A DNA stretch of 64,000 nucleotides, taken from positions 124,001-188,000 of the forward strand of contig JAWWUD010000052.1 of NCBI GenBank assembly GCA_033964015.1, in the 5' to 3' direction. The DNA comes from Scolanthus callimorphus. Its lineage: Eukaryota > Cnidaria > Anthozoa > Actiniaria > Edwardsiidae. Position 1 is the first letter of the stretch; every line of letters starts with the position of its first letter. Shown here piece after piece: positions 24,138 through 35,466 of this stretch. A program made the translations under genes and the position numbers. The notes below the pieces were generated by a model. The model was not told the DNA's origin. It was given only the letters and a program-made list of their open reading frames with translations, and did not search any database.

Positions 24138-24375
24138 GGGTGGCGAATGGTCAATGCGAGAATTCCGAGAACGCGAGAACGCCGCTTCAAAATCCGAGAC
24201 CGAGAACTCGATTTGAGATTCGTCATATAAACACAACAAACTGAAAAATCCGAGATCCGAGACGACCTGAAAAAAAATCCGAGATCCGAGAACGGCAAAT
24301 TAAAAATACGAGAATTCGAGAACGCCTAAAATTTCGCGAGAAAACAGTTTTTTTGAAGGACCATTCGCCACCCCT
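24138..24375. mobile_element. Nested hAT-like MITE with CGAGA-rich interior
   Basis: The ends GGGTGGCGAATGGTC and GACCATTCGCCACCCCT are inverted repeats. The flanks are ATGATTAG at 24130-24137 and 24376-24383, an 8-bp direct repeat typical of hAT elements. The interior repeats CCGAGA, GAGAACGC and ATCCGAGATCCGAGA many times. The insertion splits the right arm of the outer element. Confidence 0.75.
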
Positions 24376-24407
24376 ATGATTAGACCGGCGTATGTCCTAC
24401 GCCTAAG

Positions 24408-26274
24408 TGAGTAAGCAATAAGGCGACGATGCACATGGAAAGGATTGCGCAAAATGGCTTTATTTGACAGCGAGGTCAGAAATTATGTCAATTCTAACTA
24501 GAGAAGTATCATAAGATGACGCCATAGACTATAATCAATGTAATCCAATCCATGTATTCCAATACGTCATCTAATGATAGTTCTCAATAATTGACAGATT
24601 ATACTAAAATCTGGAAGAATATAGTTTCAAGTGAGAGTTACGGGTAGACGGGTTTTGTGGTCATATTTGCCCCTGCAAACTGACTGTAGCTGGAGGAGTT
24701 TGTGGAGGCCCAAGTCTCACATTTTGAAGGTGTATAAAGAAGACAAAGGTCGATTAACTTCTTTTCATCTGAGCTATAAGACTGTTTAGATGATGCAACA
24801 ATACAGTAACCAGCCAATGTTTGGGGACAGATGGCCAATGGGCGGATATCTTGTGACGTCAACGTTTACATATTTTTAAAAAGCAATAGTGAATATCAGC
24901 AAGGGTAACGGAGCTACAAAAATAAATGTTCTGAATTTCAATAGCGCCTGGCGAATGAAGCGTAATTAAAAAGTGTTACGTTCTTCATTGGAATTGTGTG
25001 CGCATTACGGGAAGTTCAATTGACAGAAAACAATATTGTGGCCACCCAAGAAATTGACGACTTTTGAGAAAGCTTCTATGCTCTTGAAAAATGTCATAAA
25101 AATGCTCGAGATCAAATAATTACTATTCCCAAAAACGTATCTAAATTTTTCATAAAGTTTTGGAGGCTTTGCGAAGGCTTTTAGAAATTAGTGGATTGCT
25201 GTGTGGCAAAAGGCTCATAAGCCCACATTTTCTCTCTTAACTTAACATCTAACTGCGCCGTTACAACTGAAGGTAAAACCTTCAAATTTTCTGAGTAGGC
25301 TTCGTTGGCTTCCCGCTATTGATAATCAGTGCTGATTATTTTTGATCTCCTCCAAACATCCTGAATCTAGACCCTGCTTATGCAAAAGAGTTCTGACTGT
25401 AAACAAAGGATCCTCCTATAGCTCTGGTGATATTTGAGCAAGGGTATTGAGCAGCATAGGGGCCAGAAGTTGAATACGCTCCATCTGAAAACAAGAGGGG
25501 GAATCTGCAATCTCATGTTCCTTGCCTTCTATGTGTTTAGCTCTGACATTCAAAATCATACTTCAGAGGATGAGATGTCTGACCTGGTCCATAACCGTTG
25601 GAATTGTGATCGCAATACTGTCAAGAGATTCATTATCCCAAATGCTAACCCCGTTGCCTGGACACCTTGAAACCACTTGATTCTCATAATCACCACCGAC
25701 GGGTATCCGAGCGCATTTGAGACATCAGTAAACAGAGGAACCCGGAGTTCACCTGAAAAAATGATGGGAAAAAAACACTTCCATCACCGCTGAACCGCTG
25801 TCAGGCTGTCACATTGTGAAATCTTAGTATTCTTTATTATGCATCGCGGTTTTAGTGACATCCGCTGTACAAAGGATCTCTCGGGGAAGAAGGGAGGGAA
25901 TAGCCTACATTCATTGAACGGAAGTGTGTTACCGCGCCACTACTCAAGGAAGTTAACGAACTTGTATACCTTTTCAAATGGCCTTTAAGGTCTCGATAAA
26001 CATTTAAAAATCCATAATATGACCTGACATTCATTTGTTAGAGTCCTAAAGGTATATTTCTAGAACCTTAAATGACGTGTCAACTGTTTTCCGAGGCTTC
26101 AATAGCTATTTCGTTTGTATTGTCCGCCAATCATTTTCTGTTATTTAATTAACTTTACCTGCTTTTCTTGTACATTTTTTTTGCTGAAATTGTCACCTTC
26201 GCGAAGCTCCTGACCTCGCACGATTTAAGATATCGGCGTGAAATGTTCTGTGTCATTAAAAAATGAGGACACCT
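24408..26274. other. Non-coding stretch
   Basis: No supported gene. Open frames at 24638-24862 (minus) and 25434-25670 (plus) show no signature. Confidence 0.4.
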
Positions 26275-26422
26275 AAAAAAGTGTGAGGGAATTTTTCTAT
26301 TTTACTTGAAAAATATATCATGATAAATTTTGCGGCCACAAGTTGTAAATAATGCTACTTTCAACTTTGCGGCCAATATGTTCGTAAATATGCAAAATAT
26401 CTAAAATCCCTCACACTTTTTT
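26275..26422. mobile_element. MITE with AAAAAAGTGTGAGGGA termini
   Basis: AAAAAAGTGTGAGGGAATTTT at the left mirrors AAAATCCCTCACACTTTTTT at the right, about 148 bp in all, AT-rich inside with two TTGCGGCCA blocks. Target duplication not resolved. Confidence 0.6.
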
Positions 26423-27911
26423 GCAGTCCAATATGAATAAATGTGACAAAGTGTGAAATTGTTGCAACAAAATACTGGTCTGGAGCTTCTCAAGTAAACA
26501 AGGGTCAGACTTTTCACCTTTCTTGAAAACAGAGACGCTTGCAAATTTTCATTCGGTAGGAAAAATTCCTTTAGTAATGGAACGGTTAAAAATGCATGCC
26601 AAGGAAGGTAATATCAGCAGCAATTTTAATTAGCTTACAGGTGATTTTATCCAATCCAGCTTTGTTTTTACTGTGTGTTGTATAAATAAAATGTATGGTG
26701 GTATGTAAGGTAGATAGTTCAGGGTCTTTAAGTAATGGTCCGTATAAGAACTAGGCAAGCCAACGGCAAAGCATGCTGGAATGCAATATATTTGTATTGA
26801 AAATATAGGCAATTTCATTGGCTTAGACATGAAAATCAGTAAAATCACTATGCTAGAAAAAACTTGTCTGATGATTTTAGGGATATATAAGCACATGTGG
26901 TACTCACAAACAGGACATGCAATTTTAAAAGACTTTGTACGTGGGGAACCTAGCGTAAAATGCTGATTCTCACTTCTTTGTTCTTCTTTATTCTGATTGA
27001 TCTAGAGACCTTTTTGTTGCCGTATTTTCTCAAAGCAAGTCGAAGTCAATCAATTTTTCACTTTTATTATGTTACTAGTCATGATAAATTTCTGTGGTAA
27101 AAAATAGGACATATCCTACGTGGGAACCTTCAATGCCGTAGAACAATGGAGGTTTGCCTAGTTCTTGCATGGATGATTACTTAAATACAAGAAAAATCTA
27201 AACTTCGCTAAAATGAACAACTTCATTAGATATCATTTTTTTTCCGTAAGCTTGTCCAATTGCCTTACCGAGACCTTTTATGCGAATAAAGGGTCCGTAA
27301 ACATTCTGCCGCAAAGCGCGATGTGGTAACAGCAAAAGCTTCATAGCCTGAGGGACGCAGAGTACCCTCGAATTCATAGTTCCGACCTGTCATTCAAACC
27401 CATAGTTACTGTTGTTATGTCCCACAAACAAACCAAGTTTCTTCTAAAGAAAAGTCCAAAAATATTCCGATTCCGCTAAACTCTGTAAATCTGATTGGTA
27501 TCTCCAGATAGCGTGAAATGGCTTCATTGTTTGACCGGATCTTTGAATACCGCAAATACCACATTACCGTGTCTAGAACTCGCAAGACAATACAATAGTC
27601 ATTACATTCGACGGACCGTGTAATGAATGTGGTACAGAAAGCGAAATCCCAGTCACTGCAGACAACGTTAATACCGAATTACCGTCATTTCAGTTTTTGT
27701 CGTTTGTTTCAAAGCAAAATCCCACATACCGAGCGTCGTTTTAGTATTTTTACTGAAATACCCAAGATAAATGTGTTCTAATACTGCGAATCCATACGCC
27801 CCCTCGTCCTAACTATCTTACCACTGTCGTACGACCACTTGTCGATTTCGACGATTATAAGCAAGAACATGGAGGAATATGAAAGTACATTTCTTGCAAA
27901 TGCGCGTTATA
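26423..27911. other. Non-coding stretch
   Basis: No supported gene. A loose inverted similarity (ACCACATTACCGTG and AATGAATGTGGTAC, about 27557-27640) may be an eroded MITE. Confidence 0.4.
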
Positions 27912-27998
27912 GAAGGAAAAACCAAAACAGAAACGCAAAATGTGCCAATGTTTCGGACCTTTATTTCGGTCCTTCTTCAGGGCGACTAAAACCGTTAC
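27912..27998. repeat. Left inverted arm of Penelope-like element 2
   Basis: This 87-bp block (from GAAGGAAAAACCAAAACA to GGCGACTAAAACCGTTAC) recurs as its reverse complement at 29836-29923 with only a few differences. It bounds the downstream end of the RT and GIY-YIG coding remnant. Penelope-like elements often carry such pseudo-LTRs in direct or inverted order. Confidence 0.85.
27944..27983 (-). ncRNA. Hammerhead-ribozyme-like core in the Penelope arm
   Basis: On the minus strand the order is GCC, CUGAAGAA, GGACC, loop GAAAUAAA, GGUCC, GAAAC, AUU, GGC. This gives the CUGANGA and GAAAC core strands, a 5-bp helix II (GGACC/GGUCC) and a helix I start (GCC/GGC). Hammerheads are known in pseudo-LTRs of Penelope-like elements, where helix III is minimal. 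The position before the predicted cut is AUU rather than the usual GUC, so activity may be weak or lost. The opposite arm has CCGAAGA in place of CUGAAGA and is probably dead. Confidence 0.55.
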
Positions 27999-28091
27999 AA
28001 AATCGCGTGTATATACACAAACGCTCGCGCGCACATGATTGCGCGCGTCACAAACAAGGTAGAGAATACAAGATAATAAAAGGGGTGAGTT

Positions 28092-29835
28092 CTAGAGTTT
28101 TTCTCTGATATTCAGGCCATTTGGGGCCATGGTTTTCAGAGTGTCCATCCAATAGCCCTCAACACCTGTGAGGTCTCTAGAGTTAAAAACTCGCTTAATA
28201 AATTTAATCTTCAGATCTTCTAGGTTGTGTCCCTGTTGCTTGTGTAGAAATTTGCCGCAACGGGGTTGGAATCCGCGTATTTGGCCCAGTTCTTAATAGT
28301 GCACTTATGTGTGGGAAAGCGTGCGTGTAGGGAGCACCTCGTTTCCCCAACGTAAAGCTTTTCGCATCTTTAGCAGGTAATGAGGTACACAACGTTCTTC
28401 GTTTTGCAGTTGAGCTGGCTGTTGATGTTATACTCTTTGCCGGTAGTGGTGCTGGAGAACGTGGCGCTCACATCCACATATGCGCATGTTCCACACCTTT
28501 TGTCGCCGCACAGCTTCATGCCTCGCTGGGTTTCTATTGTCTCGGATGCTGGTAAACGAGCTCGCACCAGGTGGTTCCTCAGGTTTGGTGGGCGCTACCA
28601 TAGGTGGTTCTTGTAGCACTGCGCGTTCCCTGTAAGAGATGCAAGCGATGGGAAATGCGTCTCTGACAATCCGTAGCGCGTTACGTAGGAGTGGATGGTA
28701 CGTCATGACTAGCGGAACTCTGTTGTTGCTGCGCTGACGAGACCGCACCTGGAGAACACCGGAACGACTGTTCTGTGAGACTCTTGTGATGCTCTGCAGT
28801 ACGAGATCTTGTTTGTACCCTCTTGGAATGAGAAACCTCGTGAGCTCATCACAGCGTTGATGGAATGCTTCCTCGGTCGAGCTTCCTCCTCAAACGCAGG
28901 GCTAAGGAATACGGGATGCTTGTTTTGCAGTGGGTGCGGTGACATGATGCCCAGAGTAGGTACTGATGTGTGTCCACTGGGCTTGCAGTGCAAGTCTGTC
29001 TGAAGGGAACCATGGGCCTTGGAGACTTTGACATCCAGAAAATCCACACTATCGGTAGATTGTGTGGCTGTGAATTTTATGGTTTCATGGATGTTGTTAG
29101 CTGACTGTAGAAAATCTTCAAAGCTGTTTTCTCCATGGGTCCAAATACCGAAGATGCCATCTATGTATCGCCATCAAATCAGAGGTTTGAGCGGTGCTTG
29201 GCTGAGGATAGAATGCTCTATGCGACCCATGAAGATATTGGCGTAGGCGGGTGCCATCCTGGTTCCCATGGCGACACCGTTGATTTGGATTTAGTTCTAA
29301 TTCATGAAAACAAAGTTGTTCTGCGTGGACACTAGTTCCGATAATTTCATGATTGATTCAGTACTTGGCTCCTTGCTAGCTCCTTGTCCAAGGCTTGTCT
29401 CAAGGCCGCTAAACCATCATCATGGGGGATATTAGTGTCTAGGGATTTCACATCCATCGTGAATAGGATGGAATTATCTGGGAGATCGGTGATGTTCGAC
29501 AACTTGCGCAGAAAACCCGGGGTGTCGTAGCTGTACGACCGTAAACTCTTAGCGATGGGACGGATCCAATGGTCCATAAACATCCGTTCGACGAACAGAC
29601 ATGTCTTCCGGGGTTGCCTGGTTTATGAATCTTAGGTAATAGGTAGAAGCGGGAGGCCTTGGTGTCATCGACCAGTAGGTACTCCAAAGTATCTTCATCT
29701 ATCTTACCGTTCTCTTCCATCTTTTTGAGCAGATTTTTTACTTTCTCGCTGAAAGCTGTAGATGGGTCATGGTCCAGGGGCTGATAGAATTGCCTGTCAC
29801 TTAGTTGCCTATTAGCTTCGGTAATGTACTGGTAA
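28092..29835 (-). pseudogene. Penelope-like element 2: RT and GIY-YIG, multiply broken
   Basis: Read leftwards on the minus strand, the frames give EANRQLSDRQFYQPLDHDPS, YLLVDDTKASRFYLLPKIHK, PGNPGR (fingers), then LPDNSILFTMDVKSLDTNIP (the palm A-motif region, LDVKSLYTNIP in intact relatives). Next come MDFLDVKVSKAHGSLQTDLH, LVMTYHPLLRNALRIV, GDKRCGTCAY, VVYLITC then a stop, and RCEKLYVGETRCSLHARF (GIY-YIG). The C-terminus is EGYWMDTLKTMAPNGLNIRE then KL and TAG at 28092-28094. Several frameshifts and at least two in-frame stops make it non-functional. The N-terminus is missing at the right arm junction. Confidence 0.88.
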
Positions 29836-29923
29836 TGTAACGGTTTTAGTCGCCCCGAAGAAGGACCGAAATAAAGGTCCGAAACTTTGGCACATTTTTT
29901 GTTTATGTTTTGGTTTTTCCTTC
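29836..29923. repeat. Right inverted arm of Penelope-like element 2
   Basis: Reverse complement of 27912-27998, running from GTAACGGTTTTAGTCGCC to TTGGTTTTTCCTTC. It abuts the 5'-truncated coding sequence. The hammerhead-like core is mutated in this copy. Confidence 0.85.
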
Positions 29924-30446
29924 TCTAACATTGCATTACCTCAAGCTAAGGCATCCCGAGGGAATCCAGAAACATATTGCTGTTTGCTTACTTTTGCAAA
30001 TGCGCGAAAATGCATCGCCCAGTTTCTCCAAGCTCACACCATATTCTTCCAAATACGCGAAAGAAAGTGACCTACGTACGCAGAGGCTACTTTTGCCAAG
30101 TTGAGAAAGAAGAATAAAAGGTGAAGGTAAATGCAGGAGGATAAAAGTAGCCTCTCCTCGCAGTGATTTAAAGTATCTGCGCATGCTTGTCACGGAAAGC
30201 GCTATCTGTCCCAGAACTACGTCACAACAATGGACATTGCTCTATCGATCGCCAAACCTGAAGAATAGCTTTTGTTTTAGCCAAAATACAGTAGAAAATA
30301 TGATTCAAGGTACTTTACAATATAAAAATAGTGGCCTAGTGAGAAGTAAATTGGAAACAATTAGTACATTGCAACAATAGGGGTCACTGTGGTTGTGGGG
30401 TCACTGTGTAATAGAGCATTTATGAAACCGCGCGCTTTTTGTGCCA
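29924..30446. other. Non-coding stretch
   Basis: No gene. A short inverted pair, GCAGAGGCTACTTTT and AAAAGTAGCCTCTC (about 30078-30157), is visible. Confidence 0.45.
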
Positions 30447-31501
30447 TCTATATATTAATACCGTAAGGAAAATCGTGTCGACACTCGCTCCGCTCAGCCC
30501 TGAAGCTGTGCCGCCAAAAGAAGTTCGCAAACCCGAAGGGAAGGTGGAAATCTGGACCATGGGCGTGTTTTTGTTGGAAAAGATTCACATCGGGCTAAGT
30601 TCTAATTCAAGCGATTTCTTAAGCGAGGGACAAAGCCGCCATCGCCGCCATGTTGAATTCTCCCACAGAAACTAAAAAAGAACTCGGTTCGCGCAGCCGA
30701 AAGCACCAAAGACATTGAAACCTAAATGGTTCTCTTACAGATTACATACAGGAATGTGCAGGGATAGATTTGAGCTGAGAAAAATTTGCATTCATGTTTC
30801 AACAAACGTACACACTACCTTGCTTCCCTCGGAGCACGCGCTAAGTCATGACACATTTGCAAAACAAAGTCCGTGAAAGTCATGAATAATATTCTCTAAG
30901 TATATTAATCCTGACGCCTCTATCGAAAAAAGGAAGGACACAATCCCGAAGACAAGGAGGAAATCCCTCCAGTGGGCATGTTTTTGTTGGAAAAGATTCA
31001 CTATGGGCTAAGTTCTAATTCAATCTTTTTTTTAAGCGAGGGATAAAGCCGAAAAAATATAAATAATATAAGCTAAAAACATCTTATTCCTTAGAACATT
31101 TTTACTGACCTGTTTCTCCTCTCCCGTCACTGAGATATGATAAACATACAAACAATTCCGAAGTCAAATTGCGCTTTCGATTTTCACGGGTTCTTTGACC
31201 GATTTGAGAGACGGACACACGCGTGATTTTGTCGCACCAATCAGGGAGACCAGTGCAAAAAAAAAAGTTCCTTTTGGGCTCACTTCATTTATTTCGGCAT
31301 GGTGGGACGGGGTACTCATGCTAATGGGAGGTTATTAGTAATGTAAATCCAGCAGTTTATGGAAGGGGGAAATCATGAACCCCTCCCCACATCCATATGG
31401 CCATTGTGATTTTCCCCCCGTTTTTTTAAACAGAGAACACTTTAATAAGTAAAATAAATTTCCCCCTTACACTCCGTGAATTTTTCACGGGCATCAGCTA
31501 G
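30447..31501 (+). mobile_element. Non-autonomous Helitron, unit 1 of a head-to-tail pair
   Basis: The 5' end is TCTATATATTAATACC, preceded by A. The 3' end is the hairpin CCGTGAATTTTTCACGG followed eight bases later by CAGCTAG and T. A 5' TC, a 3' hairpin then CTAG, and insertion between A and T are the Helitron hallmarks. No Rep/helicase gene is present. Inside, a block beginning GTTTTTGTTGGAAAAGATTC is present twice, about 420 bp apart. The open frame 30439-30675 recurs in unit 2 only because the DNA is duplicated. Confidence 0.8.
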
Positions 31502-32572
31502 TCTATATATTAATACCGTAAGGAAAATCGTGTCGACACTCGCTCCGCTAAGCCCTGAAGCTGTGCCGCCAAAAGAAGTTCGCAAACCCGAAGGGAAGGT
31601 GGAAATCTGGACCATGAGCGTGTTTTTGTTGGAAAAGATTCACCTCGGGCTAAGTTCTAATTCAAGCGATTTCTTAAGCGAGGGACAAAGCCGCCATCGC
31701 CGCCATGTTGAATTCTCCCACAGAAACTAAAAAAGAACTCGGTTCGCGCAGCCGAAAGCACCATTGACGTTCAAACCTAAATGGTTCTCTTACAGATTAC
31801 ATACAGGAATGTGCAGGGATAATTCTAACTTGAAAGATTTGAGCTGAGAAAAATTTTCATTCAAGTTTCAACAAACGTACACACTACATTGCTTCCCTCG
31901 GAGCACGCGCTAAGTCATGCTAAGTCGAAATGACACATTTACAAAACAAAGTCCGTGGAAGTCATGAATAATATTCTCTAAGTATAAATCCTGACGGCTC
32001 TATCGCAAAACGAAGGACAAAATCCCGAAGAGAAAGAGGAAATCCCTCCAGTGGGCATGTATTTGTTGGAAAAGATTCACTTTGGGCTAAGTTCTAATTC
32101 AAGCATTTTTTTGAGCGAGGGATAAAGCCGAAAAAATATAAATAATATAAACAAAAAAAAAATTATTAGTCCTTAGACCATTTTTACTTGACCTGTTTCT
32201 TCTCTCCCCTCGCTGAGATATGATAAACATACAAACAATTCCGAAGTCAAATTGCGCTTTCGATTTTCACGGGTTCTTTGACCGATTTGAGAGACTGACA
32301 CACGCGTGATTTTGTCAAACCAAGCAGGGAGACCAGTGCAAAAAAAATCCTTTTGGGCTCTCTTCATTTATTTCGGCATGGTGGGACGGGGTACTCATGC
32401 TGATGGGAGGTTATTAGTAATGTAAATCCAGCAGTTTATGGAAGGGGGAAATCATGAACCCTCCCCAAATCCATATGGCCATTGTGATTTTTTCCCCGTT
32501 TTTTTTAAACAGAGAACACTTTTAGTAAATTTCCCCCTTACACTCCGTGAATTTTTCACGGGCATCAGCTAG
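31502..32572 (+). mobile_element. Non-autonomous Helitron, unit 2 of a head-to-tail pair
   Basis: It starts TCTATATATTAATACCGTAA exactly where unit 1 ends in CTAG, and ends with the same hairpin and CAGCTAG at 32569-32572 before T. It aligns with unit 1 along its whole length with scattered substitutions and small indels (1,071 versus 1,055 bp). No coding capacity. Confidence 0.82.
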
Positions 32573-33135
32573 TTTATATTATAATTCTTGAGTGCATTGC
32601 TTGCGTGCGTTTTTTTTTCCTACAAATAGCACCCACAACGTTACGAAGACAAATGCGTCGTGCAAAAGAAGGGCACTGCAAAACATTTCTTACCTTAAAA
32701 TATTATGTTAACTCATTCTTTTGCACCATGTATCTCTTCTGCGCAAGGTTGCGCGCGTTATTTGTTCGCACTTTTTTTTGGCTAGTGACAAAAAACAACA
32801 TATATACTTTATTTACATTTCCTTATTATTACTTTTTTTTACATTCCATTTTTGTCTATATTTGGAGAAGTCCAAAGCTTTCGCTGGCCATCGTTCGGAA
32901 AGAAAAGAATTTGATTTTTAGTTCGCGTGGGAGGTTTGATTTCCAGACAGAAGTCATATCGTTGACCGCTTTCCAAGCGAGTGCCTTGCGAAACTTCATG
33001 GCTGGAGGAGTTTATCCAGGAACCCAGGCACTTCCTACTTCCTCCAGAGGAGCGCCATACTCGTCACCAGTGAAAGGTACAGTATGTTGAAGGGCATAAC
33101 TTTGGCCTTCTTAATATTAATTGCAAGCCCTAGCT
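32573..33135. other. Non-coding stretch
   Basis: T-rich DNA; plus-strand frames at 32605-33090 have no signature. The right part may be the 3' end of the LINE that follows on the minus strand. Confidence 0.4.
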
Positions 33136-34110
33136 TTAGGCCGACTGCTCTTCGAGAAGGGTCAACAAACTCCAGTCCACGTCTGCATAATCCAGATCAG
33201 TAAGGACTTTGGCTGGGTGTCTACGCGATCGGCGTGGTGCGAGTGTGAGTCCAAGCTCTTCCTCCCTGCCGTTGATCGCTTTCGGGAGAGCGTAGTCCAG
33301 CACGATAACGAACAGGAATGGGGCCAGCGTATCGCCCTCCAGTACGCCTGTCGTGATTTCGAACTTATCAGACTCTCCGTCAGGGGTGATCACTCGAGCG
33401 CGTGTGTTGGAATACATCGCCTTAATTGCATTCATCTGCCTGGGCGGGACATTATAGTACTTGAGGATCTTGAACATTGTCCCACGATTTATCGAATCAA
33501 TGGCTTTCCGGAAGTCTATGAATGTCAGGACAGCAGGTAGGTTATTCTTTCGCACTTCCTCAAGTATGCGGCACAAGGCAAGAATGTGGCTGGTAATAGA
33601 TCGATTTTCGCGAAACCCATTTTGGCTAGTCCGGAGGTGAGAATCAATAGGTCCAGGAAGGCGATTAAGGATCAACCGATTATACTTCTTGGAGACAACG
33701 CAAGCGAGGCTTATTCCGCGATAGTTGTCAGTGCACGAGAGGTTGCCGGATTTCGGCAGCGGTATGATGTCGGAAAGTGACCATTGATCAGGCTTGCCAT
33801 CAATCATTAGCGCTAGGTTGCACATTGCCAAGACGAGGTCATCCAGATCGTATGATTTGTAGACTTCTGGTGGTATGTCATCCGGGCCTGCACTGTTCCC
33901 ACACTTTAAGGATTTCTTAACCTCACCATAATTCCTCCGTGAAAGGACCATCGTCAATACACAGATCCTGAACAATTGCCGGAATATCATCACCGGTATC
34001 TCAGAACTACTTGGAGGGCTTCCCAGAAGGTTAGATACCCGCTCCTCTGGGCTAACACCTGCTATCCTACCTCCTGCAGTCTTCTTGCGTCCAGTGATGT
34101 CATTCGCCAC
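33136..34110 (-). pseudogene. LINE reverse transcriptase, truncated, catalytic motif altered
   Basis: A single frame of 324 codons covers most of a reverse-transcriptase domain. It has KCGNSAGPDDIPPEVYK (fingers), SDIIPLPKSGN and NYRGISLACVVSKKYNRLIL, QNGFRENRSITSHILAL, VLTFIDFRKAIDSINR (motif A, F.D..KA.D), and TGVLEGDTLAPFLFVIVLDY (motif B, normally GVLQGD). Motif C reads LDYADVDWSLL instead of YADD-hydrophobic. The palm thus keeps its first aspartate, but the YADD box is broken by an inserted or replaced residue. There is no endonuclease domain and the frame ends soon after motif C. The block set suits RTE-like or related non-LTR clades; the clade is uncertain. Confidence 0.85.
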
Positions 34111-35343
34111 CCTCCAGCCTCAATGTGGTAGCCACACGAGTGGGCCCTTTCCACGCGCGATTACATTTCCTCCAGTTCAGCTGCCCTAAGGCGGTCGTAT
34201 GTGCCGTAGATGGAGTTCCTGAGTCTGCTGAGTAGATGTGGGCTGCTGCCTATGCCTCTTGCAGTTTTTGTCTCGCCGTGGCGACTTCGGGATGAGAATA
34301 TAATTGACACGTTAGAATATTAATTGACACGTGCATACAAATCATACCCATACACGTAGAGTTACATTAAATACGAAGCGAAATGTTGATAAAATGCGAA
34401 ATAACTAACTAATAACTAATGGCAATAGCCAAGTGGAGTACAAATTGTATAGGATGAAATCATACGATTTTTGTCGTTCACTTTGGAATTTATTTGCGCT
34501 CATAGGTTTTTCAAAAACCTCAAATTGCAGTCGCCGTTCCCTTTTTATAAGACACATATGGACATTTCTAAGGAGTCATTCCCATATTTGCATGGCTTAC
34601 CAAATTCAACAAGCCGCATTCCTTATTCCTGAGCATGAACAAGAAACAAAGTTCCCATAATATAGCTCTATGTTATCAAACCATGTTTTTAAACTAGTAG
34701 TTTCTCATCTAGATTGACACGATTGATTGGCTTTGAAAAAAACTCAGACCTTGTGTGGTTTCCTTTCCACGCCGCCGAGTAATAGGTTTTTCGTCTTTCG
34801 CAACGAAAACAAACAAAACTGAGCAAAACATGCAAATTGATAAACAAACATACCCTGAAATCCTTGTTGTTTTGAAAGGTGAAAAATAGCAGCTGCGCTC
34901 AAACACTTCACTCAAACTCTGTGAGCAACATCAAATCACCGCCTTTGCACACCTGATTCAGGTTTCGCATTTCATTGGCTCTTATAAAAATTAATTGCAT
35001 ATTATAGCCAATCACAGCCCTGCATTTTGAAATAAAATTTTCATTTTGGTAACCATATCTGCACTTTGTTTCCTTGTTTTCGCTTTTGTTTCCTAAAAAT
35101 GCACTGCTCTCGGCCAATCAGAATCGATAATGTTTTTCATGTCTATCATTAGGTCTGAAATCATACGTGTAATTTCAAAATTGATATTTATAAAATGCAA
35201 AATTGTAAATTGCAAATGAACTTTTTGTTTCCTTTTGCATTTTAGTGTATTAGTAATGACCATGTTGACGATAGAAATACCTTCAGACTTTTTTAACACG
35301 AACTCTGTAATAGTAAAGTTTACACTTTGTTGCCACCCATATG
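34111..35343. other. Non-coding stretch
   Basis: The first 150 bp may continue the LINE in broken frames. After that I see AT-rich DNA with several CCAAT boxes (34975, 35010, 35115) and no gene. Confidence 0.4.
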
Positions 35344-35466
35344 CAGATCATGTGATGATTCCTTTGGGTAGATGCTTTTGTTAGTTCTTCACATGCACTC
35401 GCGCACTCGGTCAAGTGAGAACAATCTGACAATTGTAACCACCCAAAGGAATCATCACATGATCTG
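35344..35466. mobile_element. Short element with 26-bp perfect inverted repeats
   Basis: CAGATCATGTGATGATTCCT and TTGGGT at 35344-35369 is the exact reverse complement of 35441-35466. The loop is about 70 bp. Flanks show no clear duplication. Confidence 0.65.

Larger units (their letters stand above)
23943..24407. mobile_element. Outer MITE of a three-level nest
   Basis: The left end AAGGCCTAGGACATACGCCG continues to ATGAGCCGTTCCTAA. The right end is the mirror: TTAGGAACGCCTCATGATTAG, then (after an insertion) ACCGGCGTATGTCCTACGCC. It is the same family as 7217-7342. Two other elements sit inside it, at 23985-24117 and 24138-24375, so it inserted first. Confidence 0.75.

Noticed and set aside
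30439..31730. Duplicated conserved-looking ORF (SPEAVPPKEVRKPEG)
   Set aside because: The similarity is that of the whole Helitron unit, including flanking non-coding DNA. There is no sign of selection on the frame.
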